A stretch of DNA of 64,000 nt from Luoshenia tenuis (lineage in GTDB: Bacteria > Bacillota > Clostridia > Christensenellales > GCA-900066905), in contig NZ_JACRSO010000001.1 in assembly GCF_014384745.1 (NCBI RefSeq), forward strand, positions 496,001 through 560,000, given 5' to 3'. The notes below the pieces were generated by a model that did no database searches, was not told where the DNA came from, and saw only the letters and a list, made by a program, of their open reading frames with translations. Made by a program: the position numbers and the translations under genes. Every line of letters begins with the position of its first letter. The stretch's first letter is position 1. Positions 9,701-18,700 of the stretch are shown piece by piece.

Positions 9701-10147
9701 CAGCAGCGCCTCTCCACAGTCGCTAGCCCTGGCGCGCAGCACCTCCGGGGTCATGCCATATTGGTGCATCTCCCGCACCATCTCGCCGCAGCGGCCCGCA
9801 AAGCCGCTTTGCCCCGCGGCGGCGCGAAAGGCCTTCAATTCGTCCTTTCTCCGTGTCAGGATGGTCCGCAGCACCATCAGCCGTCCGGTCTCATCCAAAA
9901 ACACCTCGTCCTGCCCGCCGGTAACGCCGAAAACCTTGTGGGCCAGCCGCTCAAAGCTGAGCACCTCTATGCCCATCAGCCCCTTCAGGCCCAGGATCTC
10001 CATCAGGTCCCGCTCGGCCTGAAAGGTAAATTGCTGGGGAACCACAAAATAGGCAGGCCGCCCCGCTGCGGCTACCTGCCCGATCTCCTGTAATATTCTT
10101 CTACTTTTGCCGCTGCCCTCCCGGCCGCAGAGCAAGCGTAGTTCCAT
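6782..10147 (-). CDS. addB: ATP-dependent helicase/nuclease subunit B (AddB)
   Basis: A subunit of about 1121 residues carrying an inactivated helicase fold, a Walker A GREGSGKS at 8-15, and a second RecB-type nuclease domain (GRIDRID, then VIDYKSG). It shows the AddB iron-sulfur signature: a lone Cys at about 764 (FAQCPFK) and a C-terminal CMHCDYGAIC (spacing C-x2-C-x5-C near 1077-1086), matching the four cluster cysteines known from Bacillus AddB. The start at 10147 is chosen because MELRLLCGREGSGKS aligns with family N-termini. An in-frame start at 10210 would lie only a few bases from the predicted transcription start. It is the first gene of the addB-addA operon. Confidence 0.95.
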   Translation of the reverse strand: MELRLLCGREGSGKSRRILQEIGQVAAAGRPAYFVVPQQFTFQAERDLMEILGLKGLMGIEVLSFERLAHKVFGVTGGQDEVFLDETGRLMVLRTILTRRKDELKAFRAAAGQSGFAGRCGEMVREMHQYGMTPEVLRARASDCGEALLAAKLEDCALILEDFEGFLAGRYIDPEGRLAALCRQIPDCEFLKDAYVFIDGLDSFTPLIESVVEALMRVCARVTATLAVDHERPCRDEGLFAVDRYYESRLREAAMRVGCKVVTVEVRPEAGALRARKAPELIHLEKELYAFPRRGYAGADTGAVRLFSGTGPQAEAEDAAREILRLARDEGMRYREMAVVCCDLEAYAPLLKTALERVGVPCFIDRKRPARDDAAAETVLQALRAADGRYRTLELMRLAKGGYAGLTGEQAEVLENYALFAGLQGSAWLKPLHYGEERFDLSVLEVWRLKLVEPLEALHQGLRAARNVEQQCRALFQYLEQIGLRQALEEEAADAGQDAAFAAAHAQVWALILDVLDQAVTLMGPERQSPRELLKMLESAMDGADIGVIPTAQDQVLVGSLTRSRSPELKALFLLGLNDEGGQDRLREEGLLHRGEADLLAAQGTVVARTSALRFGQQRFALYQVTARPLRHLSCSYAMSDSAGRPRRPAFLIAGLQEALPGLKTQSDIHPLSPAQLLSAPGEALYQLLPKLGEEARGAGMGAEYRAAEEYLQSQEAWRGRLMRAQALAGRRAFPQMLSGKALGVMGRAPYRMSVTRLEQFAQCPFKHLVRFGLGARPREEARVDAPGTGLLLHEGIEQLSRAALMGGWDFDRLETDELEARSDALADTILPRYFAGKLGESGRGRYLSDRFKKTLRRSAGLLARQMRESGFELQHVELDFGGESQLPALKVPLPGGGEVWLFGRIDRIDVLHGPQGDSLRVIDYKSGQAAFSLRDVYFGLRIQLPTYLNAALNGLPGAHKRPAGMFYFALRDPQLSLEAEDSLERQTLAAGRLQGLALNDPELLRAADHALEGMGESAIYPVRLKKDGDASGSALVTAEQFESVLRRALRMAGTWAKGILEGDCRAYPVRSGAYTACMHCDYGAICGFDPRDARCRTRTLPDGTQAEALAAMEREWKEGK

Positions 10148-10222
10148 TTGCGTCCCACCAACCGGGCGCCCGCCTGCCAGGCGGTGCGCCATCAATTTAT
10201 CTGCCCTCATCAGGGCACTTTT

Positions 10223-10251
10223 ATTATATCTCCCCGAAAGATTATTAGCAA
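10223..10251 (-). promoter_or_regulatory. Promoter of addB-addA
   Basis: On the minus strand: TTGCTA (10251-10246), a 17-bp spacer and perfect TATAAT (10228-10223). The start of transcription falls near 10216, which supports the internal AddB start. Confidence 0.72.
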
Positions 10252-10344
10252 TTCAAAACCGAACCCGCGCCGGCTTCAATCTTCCAGGCATCCTATCCAC
10301 GTTTTTCGGACATGCTAATGGCGATGCGCTTTGCAGCGTATCTC

Positions 10345-10389
10345 ATATTCCAAATATTACTACTAAAAATCTGCCCTACATTTGGATAT
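10345..10389. promoter_or_regulatory. Inverted repeat upstream of the first XRE gene, possible operator
   Basis: ATATTCCAAATAT at 10345-10357 and ATTTGGATAT at 10380-10389 form a near-perfect inverted pair, centred about 90 bp before the first small regulator. Autoregulating Cro/CI-type proteins commonly bind such sites. The link to the adjacent gene is inference. Confidence 0.4.
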
Positions 10390-10455
10390 ATCCCAGAACG
10401 TGCAACCCCAAACTTTTTATGATGAATGTATGTACTCAAGGAAAGCGGTGCTACC

Positions 10456-10698
10456 ATGAACACGAAAGAGGCTGTCGCACGGCGCATCATCGAGCTGTGC
10501 ATTGAAAAACAGCTGGCTATAAACGCCTTAGGCTACCTAGCAGGTATGCCGCCATCAACCATATACAGCATGCTCGGCCGCAAGAGCCAGAACCCTGGCA
10601 TCGTCACCATCAAAAAGATTTGCGACGGGCTGGACATCAGCCTGCGCTTCTTTTTTGATTCGCCCCTGTTTGAAAACCTGGAGCAGGAGATCCGTTAA
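10456..10698 (+). CDS. XRE-family DNA-binding regulator, copy 1
   Basis: An 80-residue protein that is essentially one helix-turn-helix domain of the Cro/CI class: an N-terminal helix (RRIIELCIEKQLAINAL), then LAGMPPSTIYSML as the recognition unit, then KKICDGLDISLRFFF. It is a clear paralog of the product of the third gene in this cluster. The ATG at 10456 is preferred over 10426 because the extra ten residues fall outside the domain, though the upstream AAGGA is rather distant (13 bases). There is no sensor domain, so it probably acts as a dimeric repressor. No toxin partner or phage gene is adjacent. Confidence 0.8.
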   Translation: MNTKEAVARRIIELCIEKQLAINALGYLAGMPPSTIYSMLGRKSQNPGIVTIKKICDGLDISLRFFFDSPLFENLEQEIR

Positions 10699-10953
10699 AC
10701 CTCAACCATCGGCCGCGCACCATACACTTGCCTTCACTTCTTAAAGGCGCGGCCCCCATTCATGCGGCACGCGTCCTTTTTTTTACGCCCCTTTGCCCTT
10801 TTCATTGCAAATTTAGTGAAAATACTTGCAGTACATCCTTCAAAATTTCGCAAGTGTTGAATACCGTTAACCAATATTTTCATTATAACACTTTAAAATC
10901 TTGTAATGATTAACAGTATATACCACCTATCTTAGCTTATTGAGGACCTGTCC

Positions 10954-11241
10954 ATGTTCAAGTTAAAGGCGCCGGATGGCACAAACAATTTGATCGGGCG
11001 AAATCTGCGGCGGCTGCGTCTGGCGCATAACCCTCCCTATTCTCAGCGCAGGCTAGCCCTGCGCCTGCAGGTGATGGGCTATGACGTGGACAATCACTTT
11101 ATCCGCCGCATTGAAAACGGCCAACGGTTTGTGACGGATATCGAACTGGTTCTCCTGGCGCGGGCGCTGGATACCACGATAGCCGCGCTGCTGGATGGGT
11201 TTGATACCGACCCTTCTCCCGGCGGTATTACCCGAATATAG
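10954..11241 (+). CDS. XRE-family DNA-binding regulator, copy 2
   Basis: A 95-residue single-domain helix-turn-helix protein: GRNLRRLRLAHNPPYSQRRLALRL, then HFIRRIENGQRFVTDIELVLLARAL. The ordering matches the longer XRE subgroup with an extended loop between helices 2 and 3. GAGGACC precedes the ATG. The 255 bp upstream are AT-rich and include possible -10 elements but no unambiguous promoter. It ends 28 bp before a hairpin terminator. Target and signal are unknown. Confidence 0.82.
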   Translation: MFKLKAPDGTNNLIGRNLRRLRLAHNPPYSQRRLALRLQVMGYDVDNHFIRRIENGQRFVTDIELVLLARALDTTIAALLDGFDTDPSPGGITRI

Positions 11242-11268
11242 GTTATTATAGCAGACGAAACTGTGAGT

Positions 11269-11303
11269 GCTTACCCGAATACGGGTAAGCTATTGTTTTT
11301 TTC
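11269..11303 (+). terminator. Terminator after XRE copy 2 (also a perfect palindrome)
   Basis: GCTTACCCG / CGGGTAAGC with loop AATA, followed by TATTG and a T run. The core TTACCCGAATA (11271-11281) also occurs at 11228-11238 inside the last codons of the upstream gene, so an additional operator role is conceivable. Confidence 0.82.
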
Positions 11304-11345
11304 TTGATACCCTTTAGATAAATTTTGTTAAGTGGGGGATTTGCC

Positions 11346-11603
11346 TTGACCTACTCTGAAATCATCATCAAACGGATCACCGCACTATGCAAGGAGCGCC
11401 AGATCGCCTTTAATAAGTTGGCTACCATGTGCGGTCTCAACCAATCCACCATCGACAACATTGTGCGCGGCATTACCAAAGACCCACGCATCACCACCCT
11501 GCACCACATTGCTCTGGGCCTGAATATGACCCTGGCGGAATTTTTGGATTTTAAGGATCTGAACGAGTACTCGTTTGACGACGACAACCTGCAGGATGTT
11601 TAA
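11346..11603 (+). CDS. XRE-family DNA-binding regulator, copy 3
   Basis: An 85-residue helix-turn-helix protein with the layout SEIIIKRITALCKERQIAF, NQSTIDNIVRG, ITTLHHIALGLNMTLAEFL and an acidic C-terminal tail. It aligns along its length with copy 1 (shared R-I--LC-E-QIA-N-L, STI, K-P-I-T---I--GL, L--F), showing duplication and divergence. The TTG at 11346 is preferred, with GGGGG 8 bases upstream; a further TTG at 11325 would lie before that site. It begins 43 bp after the preceding terminator. Confidence 0.8.
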   Translation: MTYSEIIIKRITALCKERQIAFNKLATMCGLNQSTIDNIVRGITKDPRITTLHHIALGLNMTLAEFLDFKDLNEYSFDDDNLQDV

Positions 11604-11688
11604 AAAACAGCCCCCTGCACAAGACAGAGATTCCCGCGCCCTCATGCTACTCTATGGTGGCATTCGGGCTTTTTTTATGCAAAAAAGC

Positions 11689-11708
11689 CGATTTTTGATG
11701 AAAAATCG
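11689..11708. promoter_or_regulatory. Perfect 20-base inverted repeat between XRE genes
   Basis: CGATTTTTGATGAAAAATCG, with 8-bp arms and a 4-base centre, sits just upstream of TATAATGTAATAG (about 11717). Its position overlapping the likely promoter of the fourth regulator fits an operator; a hairpin in RNA is the alternative. Confidence 0.45.
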
Positions 11709-11797
11709 ACCCATTATATAATGTAATAGTCTATGCCCTTTTGGCGCAAACTTTCTAGTATCGAAATTATCTTAAACCAATACTAGGAGAATGCGAT

Positions 11798-12004
11798 ATG
11801 CTGAAACTGAATATCCTCTCTCTGCTGGAGAAGAAGGGGCATACCAAGTACTGGCTCTATAAACAGATGGGTATGAGCTACCAGAATTTCAACAAAATGG
11901 TCAACGGCCAGACCAAATCCATCCGGTACGAAAATATCGAGACGCTTTGCCTGCTGCTGGAATGCACGCCCAACGATCTATTTACCCTGACCACTGAGGA
12001 ATAA
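11798..12004 (+). CDS. XRE-family DNA-binding regulator, copy 4 (minimal)
   Basis: A 68-residue minimal Cro/CI-type helix-turn-helix protein: NILSLLEKKGHTKYWLYKQMG, MSYQNFNKMVNGQ, IRYENIETLCLLLECTPNDLF. This short form is widespread in Firmicutes (the YozG-like subgroup). TAGGAGAA precedes the ATG by about 8 bases. It is the last of four regulators in the same direction and is followed by a convergent degV. The ligand and target are not readable. Confidence 0.85.
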   Translation: MLKLNILSLLEKKGHTKYWLYKQMGMSYQNFNKMVNGQTKSIRYENIETLCLLLECTPNDLFTLTTEE

Positions 12005-12140
12005 TCCTTCCCCGCCCGCTTTTTTGCAAAGCGCCGTTTTTCTTATCTGATATGACTGATCTTATCAGGCGCTTATTCTACTGTTTCACCCACACCCGAC
12101 TCGCTATTTAGATTCGTCCGCAGCGCGCAAGCAACGCTTT

Positions 12141-12989
12141 TTACGCCTGTGCTGCCGCGTAGGCGATGCCCAGCGCCCCCGGCCCGAAGTGCACAGCGTA
12201 GACCGGGCTGGCTTCTTCAACGCCGCACTGCGCCCCTTCCACGCGCGAGAGCACCAACGCCTGCAGGCGCGCGGCGCCCTCGGGGTCGCCCACATGCAGC
12301 ACGCGGATAAAGCGCGCCCCTGCGGGCAGCGCGGAAAGCATCATCTCCATGGCCCTTTTTTCGCCCCGGGCCTTGCCCAGCGTTTGCAGCGCACCCTGCA
12401 GGCGCACCACCGGGCGGATGTTCAACGCCGAGCCCAGCATGGCTGCAATTCCGCCGATGCGCCCGCTGCGGCGCAGGTGATCCAGGGATTTGGGGGCGAT
12501 CAGCACCGCCGATGCGCCTTTGCGCGCCTCAAGGCTGGAGACGATCTGTTCGCGCGCGTGCCCTTCCTCTACCATTTTTTGCGCCTCTAAGGCCAAAAAG
12601 CGCAGGGCGCTGGCGCCCACGCCTGAATCCACCACCGAGATGCGCCCGCTGTCCACCATGCGCGCAGCCAGCTGGCAGCACGAATAGGTGCCGCTCACCT
12701 GAGCGCCAAGCAGAATGCAGATCACCTCATAGCCCTGGCGCAGCGCCGTTTGGAAGCGTTCAGCCACCTGCCCCACCGCCGGCTGGGAGGTGGTGGCTTG
12801 CTGGGCCTGCGGTGTGGCCAGCGCCGCTAGCAATGCGTCATTTTCCCCGCGTGGACGCTCATAATACGTTGTAGCGCCGATCAAAAGCGGCAGCTCGATC
12901 ACGCCGATGCCGGTGTCCGCCATCTCCTGGCGGCTGAGCATGGCGGTTGAATCCACCATGATCTTGATTTTATTGGGTATTAAATTCAT
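12141..12989 (-). CDS. DegV family fatty-acid-binding protein
   Basis: A 282-residue cytosolic protein of the DegV/FakB class, which binds a free fatty acid and in many Firmicutes presents it to the kinase FakA for phosphorylation. Features visible are the N-terminal IMVDSTAMLSRQ (usual VTDS-type motif), the loop GAQVSGTYSCCQLA, the second-domain SLDHLRRSGRIGG that caps the acyl pocket, and a C-terminal HFGPGALGIAY matching the family's G-HtGPGalgia ending. GGAGG lies 10 bases before the ATG. No fakA-like gene is nearby, so the kinase partner must be elsewhere. Confidence 0.9.
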   Translation of the reverse strand: MNLIPNKIKIMVDSTAMLSRQEMADTGIGVIELPLLIGATTYYERPRGENDALLAALATPQAQQATTSQPAVGQVAERFQTALRQGYEVICILLGAQVSGTYSCCQLAARMVDSGRISVVDSGVGASALRFLALEAQKMVEEGHAREQIVSSLEARKGASAVLIAPKSLDHLRRSGRIGGIAAMLGSALNIRPVVRLQGALQTLGKARGEKRAMEMMLSALPAGARFIRVLHVGDPEGAARLQALVLSRVEGAQCGVEEASPVYAVHFGPGALGIAYAAAQA

Positions 12990-13129
12990 ATCGATTGGGC
13001 CTCCATCGCCGTACCGTTCTTACGGGATAGTGTGCGCCGTAAGCCCAATGCTTAATCCACAAAGGGTATAAATCTCGTCTCCCAGGTCCGGAGGCGAATG
13101 CTTCTTCCACGGCACATGATGCGTTGCGT

Positions 13130-15313
13130 TTATTTTTTTGTCCTTGCCCCTCGGCGGGCATAGCGCCGCCGGGCCGGCGCCTTGCGCGGCGGGGCCGGCT
13201 CCATGCCGGGTTTGAGCGCAAAATCCAGCCCGCCCTCCGGGGAAACCAGGGAGACCGTGCCCCGGGTGAGGGTGACTTTTTGGCCGCACAGCAGCTTTTT
13301 CATCATCAGCGGGGTGATGGTGCGCACGCCCTCCCCGCCCAGCGCGTTTTTCCAGATGGTGAACTTGCAGCCCTTTTCCTTCCAGTTGGTGCAGTAGTAG
13401 GCCTTAGAGTTCTCCAAGATCTCTCCCTCCCCGCAAAGGGTGCACTTGCCCAAGGGTTCTTTGGGGGCCTTGCGCTTTTCCGCCGCCGCCTTTTCCTTGG
13501 GGCTCTTTTCCTTTTTGGGGAACTGCATCTTTACCGGGTGGGCGATCATATCCTCCACCACGGCGCGCACATAGTCCTCAATGCCGGCCATAAAGCCCTC
13601 CGGCGCGGCCTCGCCCCGGGCCATGCGGCTGAGCTCTTTTTCCCACCGGCCGGTGACCTCGGGCGAGGTCAGCTCCGCCGGGGCGATCTCGATCAGTTTT
13701 TTGCCCTTTTCAGTGGGGTTAAGCGCCCGGCCCTTGCGGGTAACGTACTCCACGGCGATCAGCCGCTCGATGATGGCGGCGCGGGTGGCCGGGGTGCCCA
13801 GGCCGCTGTCTTTCATCTGCTCGCGCAGCCCTTCATCCGCAAGCTCCCGGCCCGCGTTCTCCATGGCCGAGAGCAGGCTGTCCTCGGTGTGGGGCTGGGG
13901 CGGCTGGGTGGCCTTTTGCAGCACCTGCGCGCCTTCTACCTGCCGCGCCTCCCCGGCCTGTACCCGCGGCAGCTCCGCAGTCTCCCCCTCGCGCTTGCGG
14001 AGCGGCTCCAGGGCGCGCCAACCCCGGTCGAGGGTGCGGCGGCCCTTGGTCAAAAAATCGTATTCTCCCGCCGCCCGGGTCAAAATCTCGGTGGTCTCAT
14101 AGCGCTCCGGCGGCATAAAGGCCATGATAAAGCGCCGCACGATCAAATCGTACACCTTGGCCGCATCCCCCTCCAGCCGCTCGGGGTGGGGCGTGGTATC
14201 GGTGGGGATGATGGCGTGGTGGTCGTGCACCCGCTTGTCGTTGACCAGCCTTCCGGTGATGGGCAGCTTAGGGAGCGCCAGCGCCTGACGGGCAAAGGGC
14301 TCGTATGCGCCAAAGGTCAGCCGGGCCAGGGTGCCGGGCAGTTTGGGGATCATGGCCCGGTTCAAATACCGGCTGTCGGTACGGGGATAGGTGATCATCT
14401 TATACCGCTCGTAAAGCGCCTGGGCGGCCCGCAGCGTGCGCGCGGCGGAAAAGCCAAAGCGCCGGTTGCAGTCCCGCTGCAGGTCGGTCAAATCGTAAAG
14501 CAGGGGGGCGGCGCGGCTGCCCTCTTTATAATCCGCCCGAAGGATAAGGGCCGCTTTGCCGTCTACCGCATCCCGCACCTTTTGGGCCAGCCCTTCTTCA
14601 AACAGGCGGCTCTCCCCCTGCGGGGTCTGATAGGTGCCCTTGTAGTCCCCAAAGTCCGCCTCTACCTCCCAGTAATCCTGGCTGACGAATGCGTCGATCT
14701 CCCTTTGCCGCCTGACCAGGATGGCCAGCGTGGGGGTCTGCACCCGCCCTACCGATAAAAGCGAGCGATAGCGCACGGTGTAGGCGCGGGTAAAGTTCAT
14801 GCCCACCAGGTAATCCGCCTGGGCGCGGCAGCGGGCGGACTGGTAGAGCGCGTCGTATTCGTGGCCCTCGCGCAGGTTTTTCAGCCCCTCGCGCAGGGCG
14901 GCATCCGTCATGGCCGAGACCCAGAGGCGCCTAAAGGGCTTGCGGCAGCCGGCCTGGTGGTAGATCAGCCGGAAGATCAGCTCCCCCTCCCGTCCGGAGT
15001 CGGTGGCGCAGATCAGGTCGGTGACCTCGTCGCTTAGCATCAGCTTTTTGATGGCGCTGTACTGCTTGCGTGTTTTGGGCAGCACCTTGCAGGGGATCTC
15101 TCCGGGCAGGATGGGCAGGGCCTTGAGCGACCAGTGGGCCCAGCGCTCGTCGATCTCCTCAGGCTCTTTCAGGCCCACCAGGTGCCCCAGCGCCCAGGTG
15201 ACGATATAATCCTCCCCCACCAGGCACCCCTCGCCGGACTTGCGGCACTTAAGCACCCGCGCCAGCTCTTTGGCAACGGAGGGCTTCTCCGCCACCACCA
15301 AGGTCTTCCCCAT
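13130..15313 (-). CDS. topB: DNA topoisomerase III (type IA)
   Basis: A 727-residue type IA topoisomerase that cuts and passes single strands to resolve recombination and replication intermediates. It shows the TOPRIM start VVAEKPSVAKELA at 5-17, the acidic TOPRIM segment ATDSGREGE, the active-site tyrosine in TYPRTDSRYL near 307, and a C-terminal zinc ribbon (CTLCGEGEILEN ... YYCTNWKEKGC) near 620-660 followed by a very basic tail. The ATG at 15313 is chosen because the family starts at MGKTLVVAEKPS and GGGGGAG lies 8 bases upstream. The frame runs open further upstream, but through the inverted-repeat element. Confidence 0.95.
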   Translation of the reverse strand: MGKTLVVAEKPSVAKELARVLKCRKSGEGCLVGEDYIVTWALGHLVGLKEPEEIDERWAHWSLKALPILPGEIPCKVLPKTRKQYSAIKKLMLSDEVTDLICATDSGREGELIFRLIYHQAGCRKPFRRLWVSAMTDAALREGLKNLREGHEYDALYQSARCRAQADYLVGMNFTRAYTVRYRSLLSVGRVQTPTLAILVRRQREIDAFVSQDYWEVEADFGDYKGTYQTPQGESRLFEEGLAQKVRDAVDGKAALILRADYKEGSRAAPLLYDLTDLQRDCNRRFGFSAARTLRAAQALYERYKMITYPRTDSRYLNRAMIPKLPGTLARLTFGAYEPFARQALALPKLPITGRLVNDKRVHDHHAIIPTDTTPHPERLEGDAAKVYDLIVRRFIMAFMPPERYETTEILTRAAGEYDFLTKGRRTLDRGWRALEPLRKREGETAELPRVQAGEARQVEGAQVLQKATQPPQPHTEDSLLSAMENAGRELADEGLREQMKDSGLGTPATRAAIIERLIAVEYVTRKGRALNPTEKGKKLIEIAPAELTSPEVTGRWEKELSRMARGEAAPEGFMAGIEDYVRAVVEDMIAHPVKMQFPKKEKSPKEKAAAEKRKAPKEPLGKCTLCGEGEILENSKAYYCTNWKEKGCKFTIWKNALGGEGVRTITPLMMKKLLCGQKVTLTRGTVSLVSPEGGLDFALKPGMEPAPPRKAPARRRYARRGARTKK

Positions 15314-15427
15314 TTCGTTACTCCCCCAATTCGTTTTCCATGGGCGTACGGATATGGCGCCCCTCCATTTACTATCGTTTTCCCCCGGCCTGCCGCAGGG
15401 GGCGGCCCAGAACCCGCTTGTTCTCCC

Positions 15428-15561
15428 CGTCATTCCGAGCATCGCGAGGCATCTCATGGAGAGTGCCGGGTATTGCTTGCCCACGCCCCGCCGGTAAAGC
15501 CCTGCCCTCGTGCCAATGCCGGAGATTCTTCGCTGCGGCTGCGCCTGCGCTCTGAATGACG
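15428..15561. repeat. MITE-like inverted-repeat element
   Basis: The 13-bp ends CGTCATTCCGAGC (15428-15440) and GCTCTGAATGACG (15549-15561) are inverted with one mismatch. Inside lie GAGGCATCTC and GGAGATTCTTCGCTGCGG, the wording of a dispersed intergenic repeat class (CATTCtGAG ... GAGATTCTTCGC...) seen in many bacteria. It has no coding capacity. It occupies part of the 485-bp gap between the divergent topB and beta-galactosidase genes, whose remainder holds only the lacZ promoter. Confidence 0.65.
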
Positions 15562-15689
15562 CTTTATAAAGGTACGCTGGGGCCTCCTGTGCGGATGGGC
15601 GCAGGGCCTCTACGCCCTTGCTATCCGCCACCATTATACCATGCCCTGAATGCTCCCCGCAAACGCGCCTGCTCTCCCCATTTTTCGCC

Positions 15690-15718
15690 TTGCCCTGCCC
15701 GGGGATACCCCCTATAAT
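15690..15718 (+). promoter_or_regulatory. Promoter of the beta-galactosidase gene
   Basis: TTGCCC (15690-15695), a 17-bp spacer, TATAAT (15713-15718). The GGGGATACCCCC around the -10 forms a small palindrome (15701-15712) that could be an operator, but no regulator gene is adjacent. Confidence 0.65.
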
Positions 15719-15798
15719 AGGAGATAGGGCGCCGGATGCTGTGCGCCCCAAAACCATGTGAAGATAAAGGCCTGCGGGCCTTATGAGGGGGAGAAAAA

Positions 15799-18700
15799 AT
15801 GGCAAAAGATCTGGAAAATATCGCAGTGCTTTCCGCCGGGCGGCTGCCCTCCCGCGCCACGATGTACCCGTATGCCCGGGAGGAGGCGGCGCTGACCTTC
15901 CAGCGGGAGCTATCGCCCTATTTTAAGCTGCTCAGCGGCGTGTGGGCCTTCCGCTACGCGGAAAACGCCGGGGGTTTTTCTCCGGCGGAGGTGCTGGATA
16001 CCTCGGCGGTAGAGACCTTGAAATGGGATGAAACGCCCGTGCCCTCCTGTTGGCAGATGCAGGGCTATGGCCGCAACCAGTACACCAATATCCGCTATCC
16101 TTTCCCGGTGGACCCGCCCTATGTGCCGGACCAGAACCCGGTGGGCTTTTACCGGCGCGCTTTCCGCCTGCCGGCGGCCTTTGCCGGGCGGCGGGTGCAC
16201 CTGCACTTTGACGGGGTGGCCGGCTTTTTCTACGTATATTTAAATGGCTCCCGCGTGGGCTTTAGCCAGGGGGCGCACCTGCCCAGCGAGTTTGACATCA
16301 CCGCCTTTTTGCGCGAGGGGGATAACTACCTGGACGTGGTGGTGTTTCAGTGGTCCTTCGCCAGCTATTTAGAGGATCAGGATATGTGGCGGATGAACGG
16401 CATCTTCCGTGACGTGTACCTGACCGCCCAAGGGCCGGTGTACTTAGCGGACGTCTATACCCGCACCGCTTTTGAGGGGCGCGACGGGGTGCTGCGCATT
16501 ACCCCGGCCATGGCCGGAAATAAGGATACCACCGGCTATACCCTCTCCGCCAAACTGTACGGGCCCCGGGGCCAGCTGGCTGCCAGCGGCAGCTTTGCCT
16601 CCCTGCAGGAGGAGATGACCCTGCGCGTGCCGGACGTGACGCCCTGGAACTGCGAAGTGCCCGCCCTATACACTTTGGTGCTGGCGCTGGAAGGCCCGGG
16701 CGGCCTGCAGCAGATCAGCCCGCTGCGCATCGGCTTTAAAGAGGTGGCCGTACATGATGGGCAGCTGTGGGTCAATGGGGTATCCGTTAAGCTCAAGGGC
16801 GTGAACCGGCACGACTTTTCGCCCGACCGGGGCTACGCCGTCACCTTTGAGGAGATGGAGCGGGATGTGCGGCTGATGAAGCAGTACAACATCAACACGG
16901 TCCGCACTTCCCACTATCCCAACGATCCCCGCTTTTTAGACCTTTGCGACCGGTACGGCCTGTTCGTCATCGATGAGTGCGATATTGAGACCCACGGCAT
17001 GGAAGAGGTGGGCAACGTATCGGCCATATCGGACGATGCGGCCTGGCAGCAGGCCTATCTGGAGCGGGCCCACCGCATGGTCCTGCGGGACCGCAACCAT
17101 CCCAGCGTGATCATCTGGTCGCTGGGCAACGAATCCGGCCACGGGCAAAACCACGTGGCCATGGCTCAGGCCATCCGTTCCTTAGACCCCACCCGCCCCA
17201 TCCACTATGAGGGGGGCTACGACTCGGCAGAGCTGGACATCGTCAGCCGCATGTACGCAACGCTGGAGGAGTGCATCCGCCAGGGCGCTCAGGTTCAGGA
17301 CGAGCGGCCCTTCTTCCAGTGCGAGTACGCCCACGCCATGGGCAACGGCCCCGGGCACCTGAAGGATTACTGGGACGCCTTTTACCGCTATCCCCGGCTG
17401 ATCGGCGGATGCGTATGGGAGTGGGCGGATCACGGCATCCGCGTACAGGATGAAGGAGGCGCCAGCCACTTTGCCTATGGCGGCGACTTTGGCGAGTACC
17501 CTCACGATAGCAATTTCTGCATCGATGGGCTGTGCAACCCGGACCGGGTGCCTCATGAGAGCCTGAAGGCCTACAAGTGGATCATCCAGCCGGTGCACAT
17601 CACCGCCGCGCACCCGGAGCAGGGGCGCATCACGGTGGAAAACCGCCACTTTTTCCGGGACCTGGGGTACCTGACCCCCAGCTGGTCTTTGCGGGTGGAT
17701 GGGCGCGCCGTGGCCAGCGGCGCGCTGGCGCCGCTGTACATCGGCCCCGGGGAGAGCCGGGAGCTGGAGCTGCCCTTCCCCCAGCGGCTGCCCATACCCG
17801 GCGTCTGGTCGCTGCAGGTATCCTTTGCCCTGGCGCAGGATACCCTGTGGGCCCATGCCGGCCACCGGGTGGCTTTCCAGCAGTTCCTGTTGCCGGACAC
17901 CGCCGCAGCGCCCCAACTGCCCTTAGCCGCGCTGCCCAGTATGCAGACCCAGTCTGACGGGCGCGTCCTCACCGTGACGGGCACGGATTTTACCGCCCGT
18001 TTTGACCTGACCCAGGGCAACCTGTGCGCCCTTGGCTATCAGGGCCTGGAGCTGATCGCCAAGGGCCCGCAGCCTAACTTCTGGCGCGCCCCTACGGATA
18101 ACGATGCCCACGCCATCGAAGAAGTGTGGCGCAAGGCGGGGCTTCATCGCTTACAGACCCGCAAGCGGGATTGCTCCTGGCATTATAATAAAGACGGTAC
18201 CCTTACGGTGTGCGCCTGCGCCAGGCTGGCCGCGGCGGCCTGCCCGCCGGTGGCGGACATCATCTCCACCTATACGGTATACGGCAACGGAGATATCGAC
18301 CTGAAGGTGGACTTCCGCCCGCAGGATTACCTGCCCTACCTCCCCCGCATGGGCGTGACGCTGGCCCTGGACCCGGCGCTGGAGAACCTGACCTATCTGG
18401 GCCTTGGCCCCGGGCAGACCTATTGCGACCTGAAGGAGAACGCCTCCTTTGGCCTATGGCGCTCCACCGTGTCCCAGCAGTATGTGGATTATATCCGCCC
18501 GCAGGAGTACGGCAACCATTACGATACCCGCATGCTGGCCCTTTTAAGCCCCCATGGCCTGGGCCTGGCGGTGATCGCCCGGCAGCCCTTTGAGTTCTCC
18601 GCCCGGCACCATACCGATGCGCAGCTGGAAAAGGCCACGCATGACGTTTCTTTGGCGCGTACCGAGCAGGTCATCCTTTCGCTGGATGCGGCCCAGGGGG

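Noticed and set aside
10426..12004. Prophage remnant based on several Cro/CI-type regulators.
   Set aside because: No integrase, structural, lysis or replication genes are found nearby, and terminators separate the regulators.
13124..14758. A 544-codon plus-strand frame antisense to topB.
   Set aside because: It is a shadow of topB in GC-rich DNA, with low-complexity Gly/Arg/Leu composition and no start signals.
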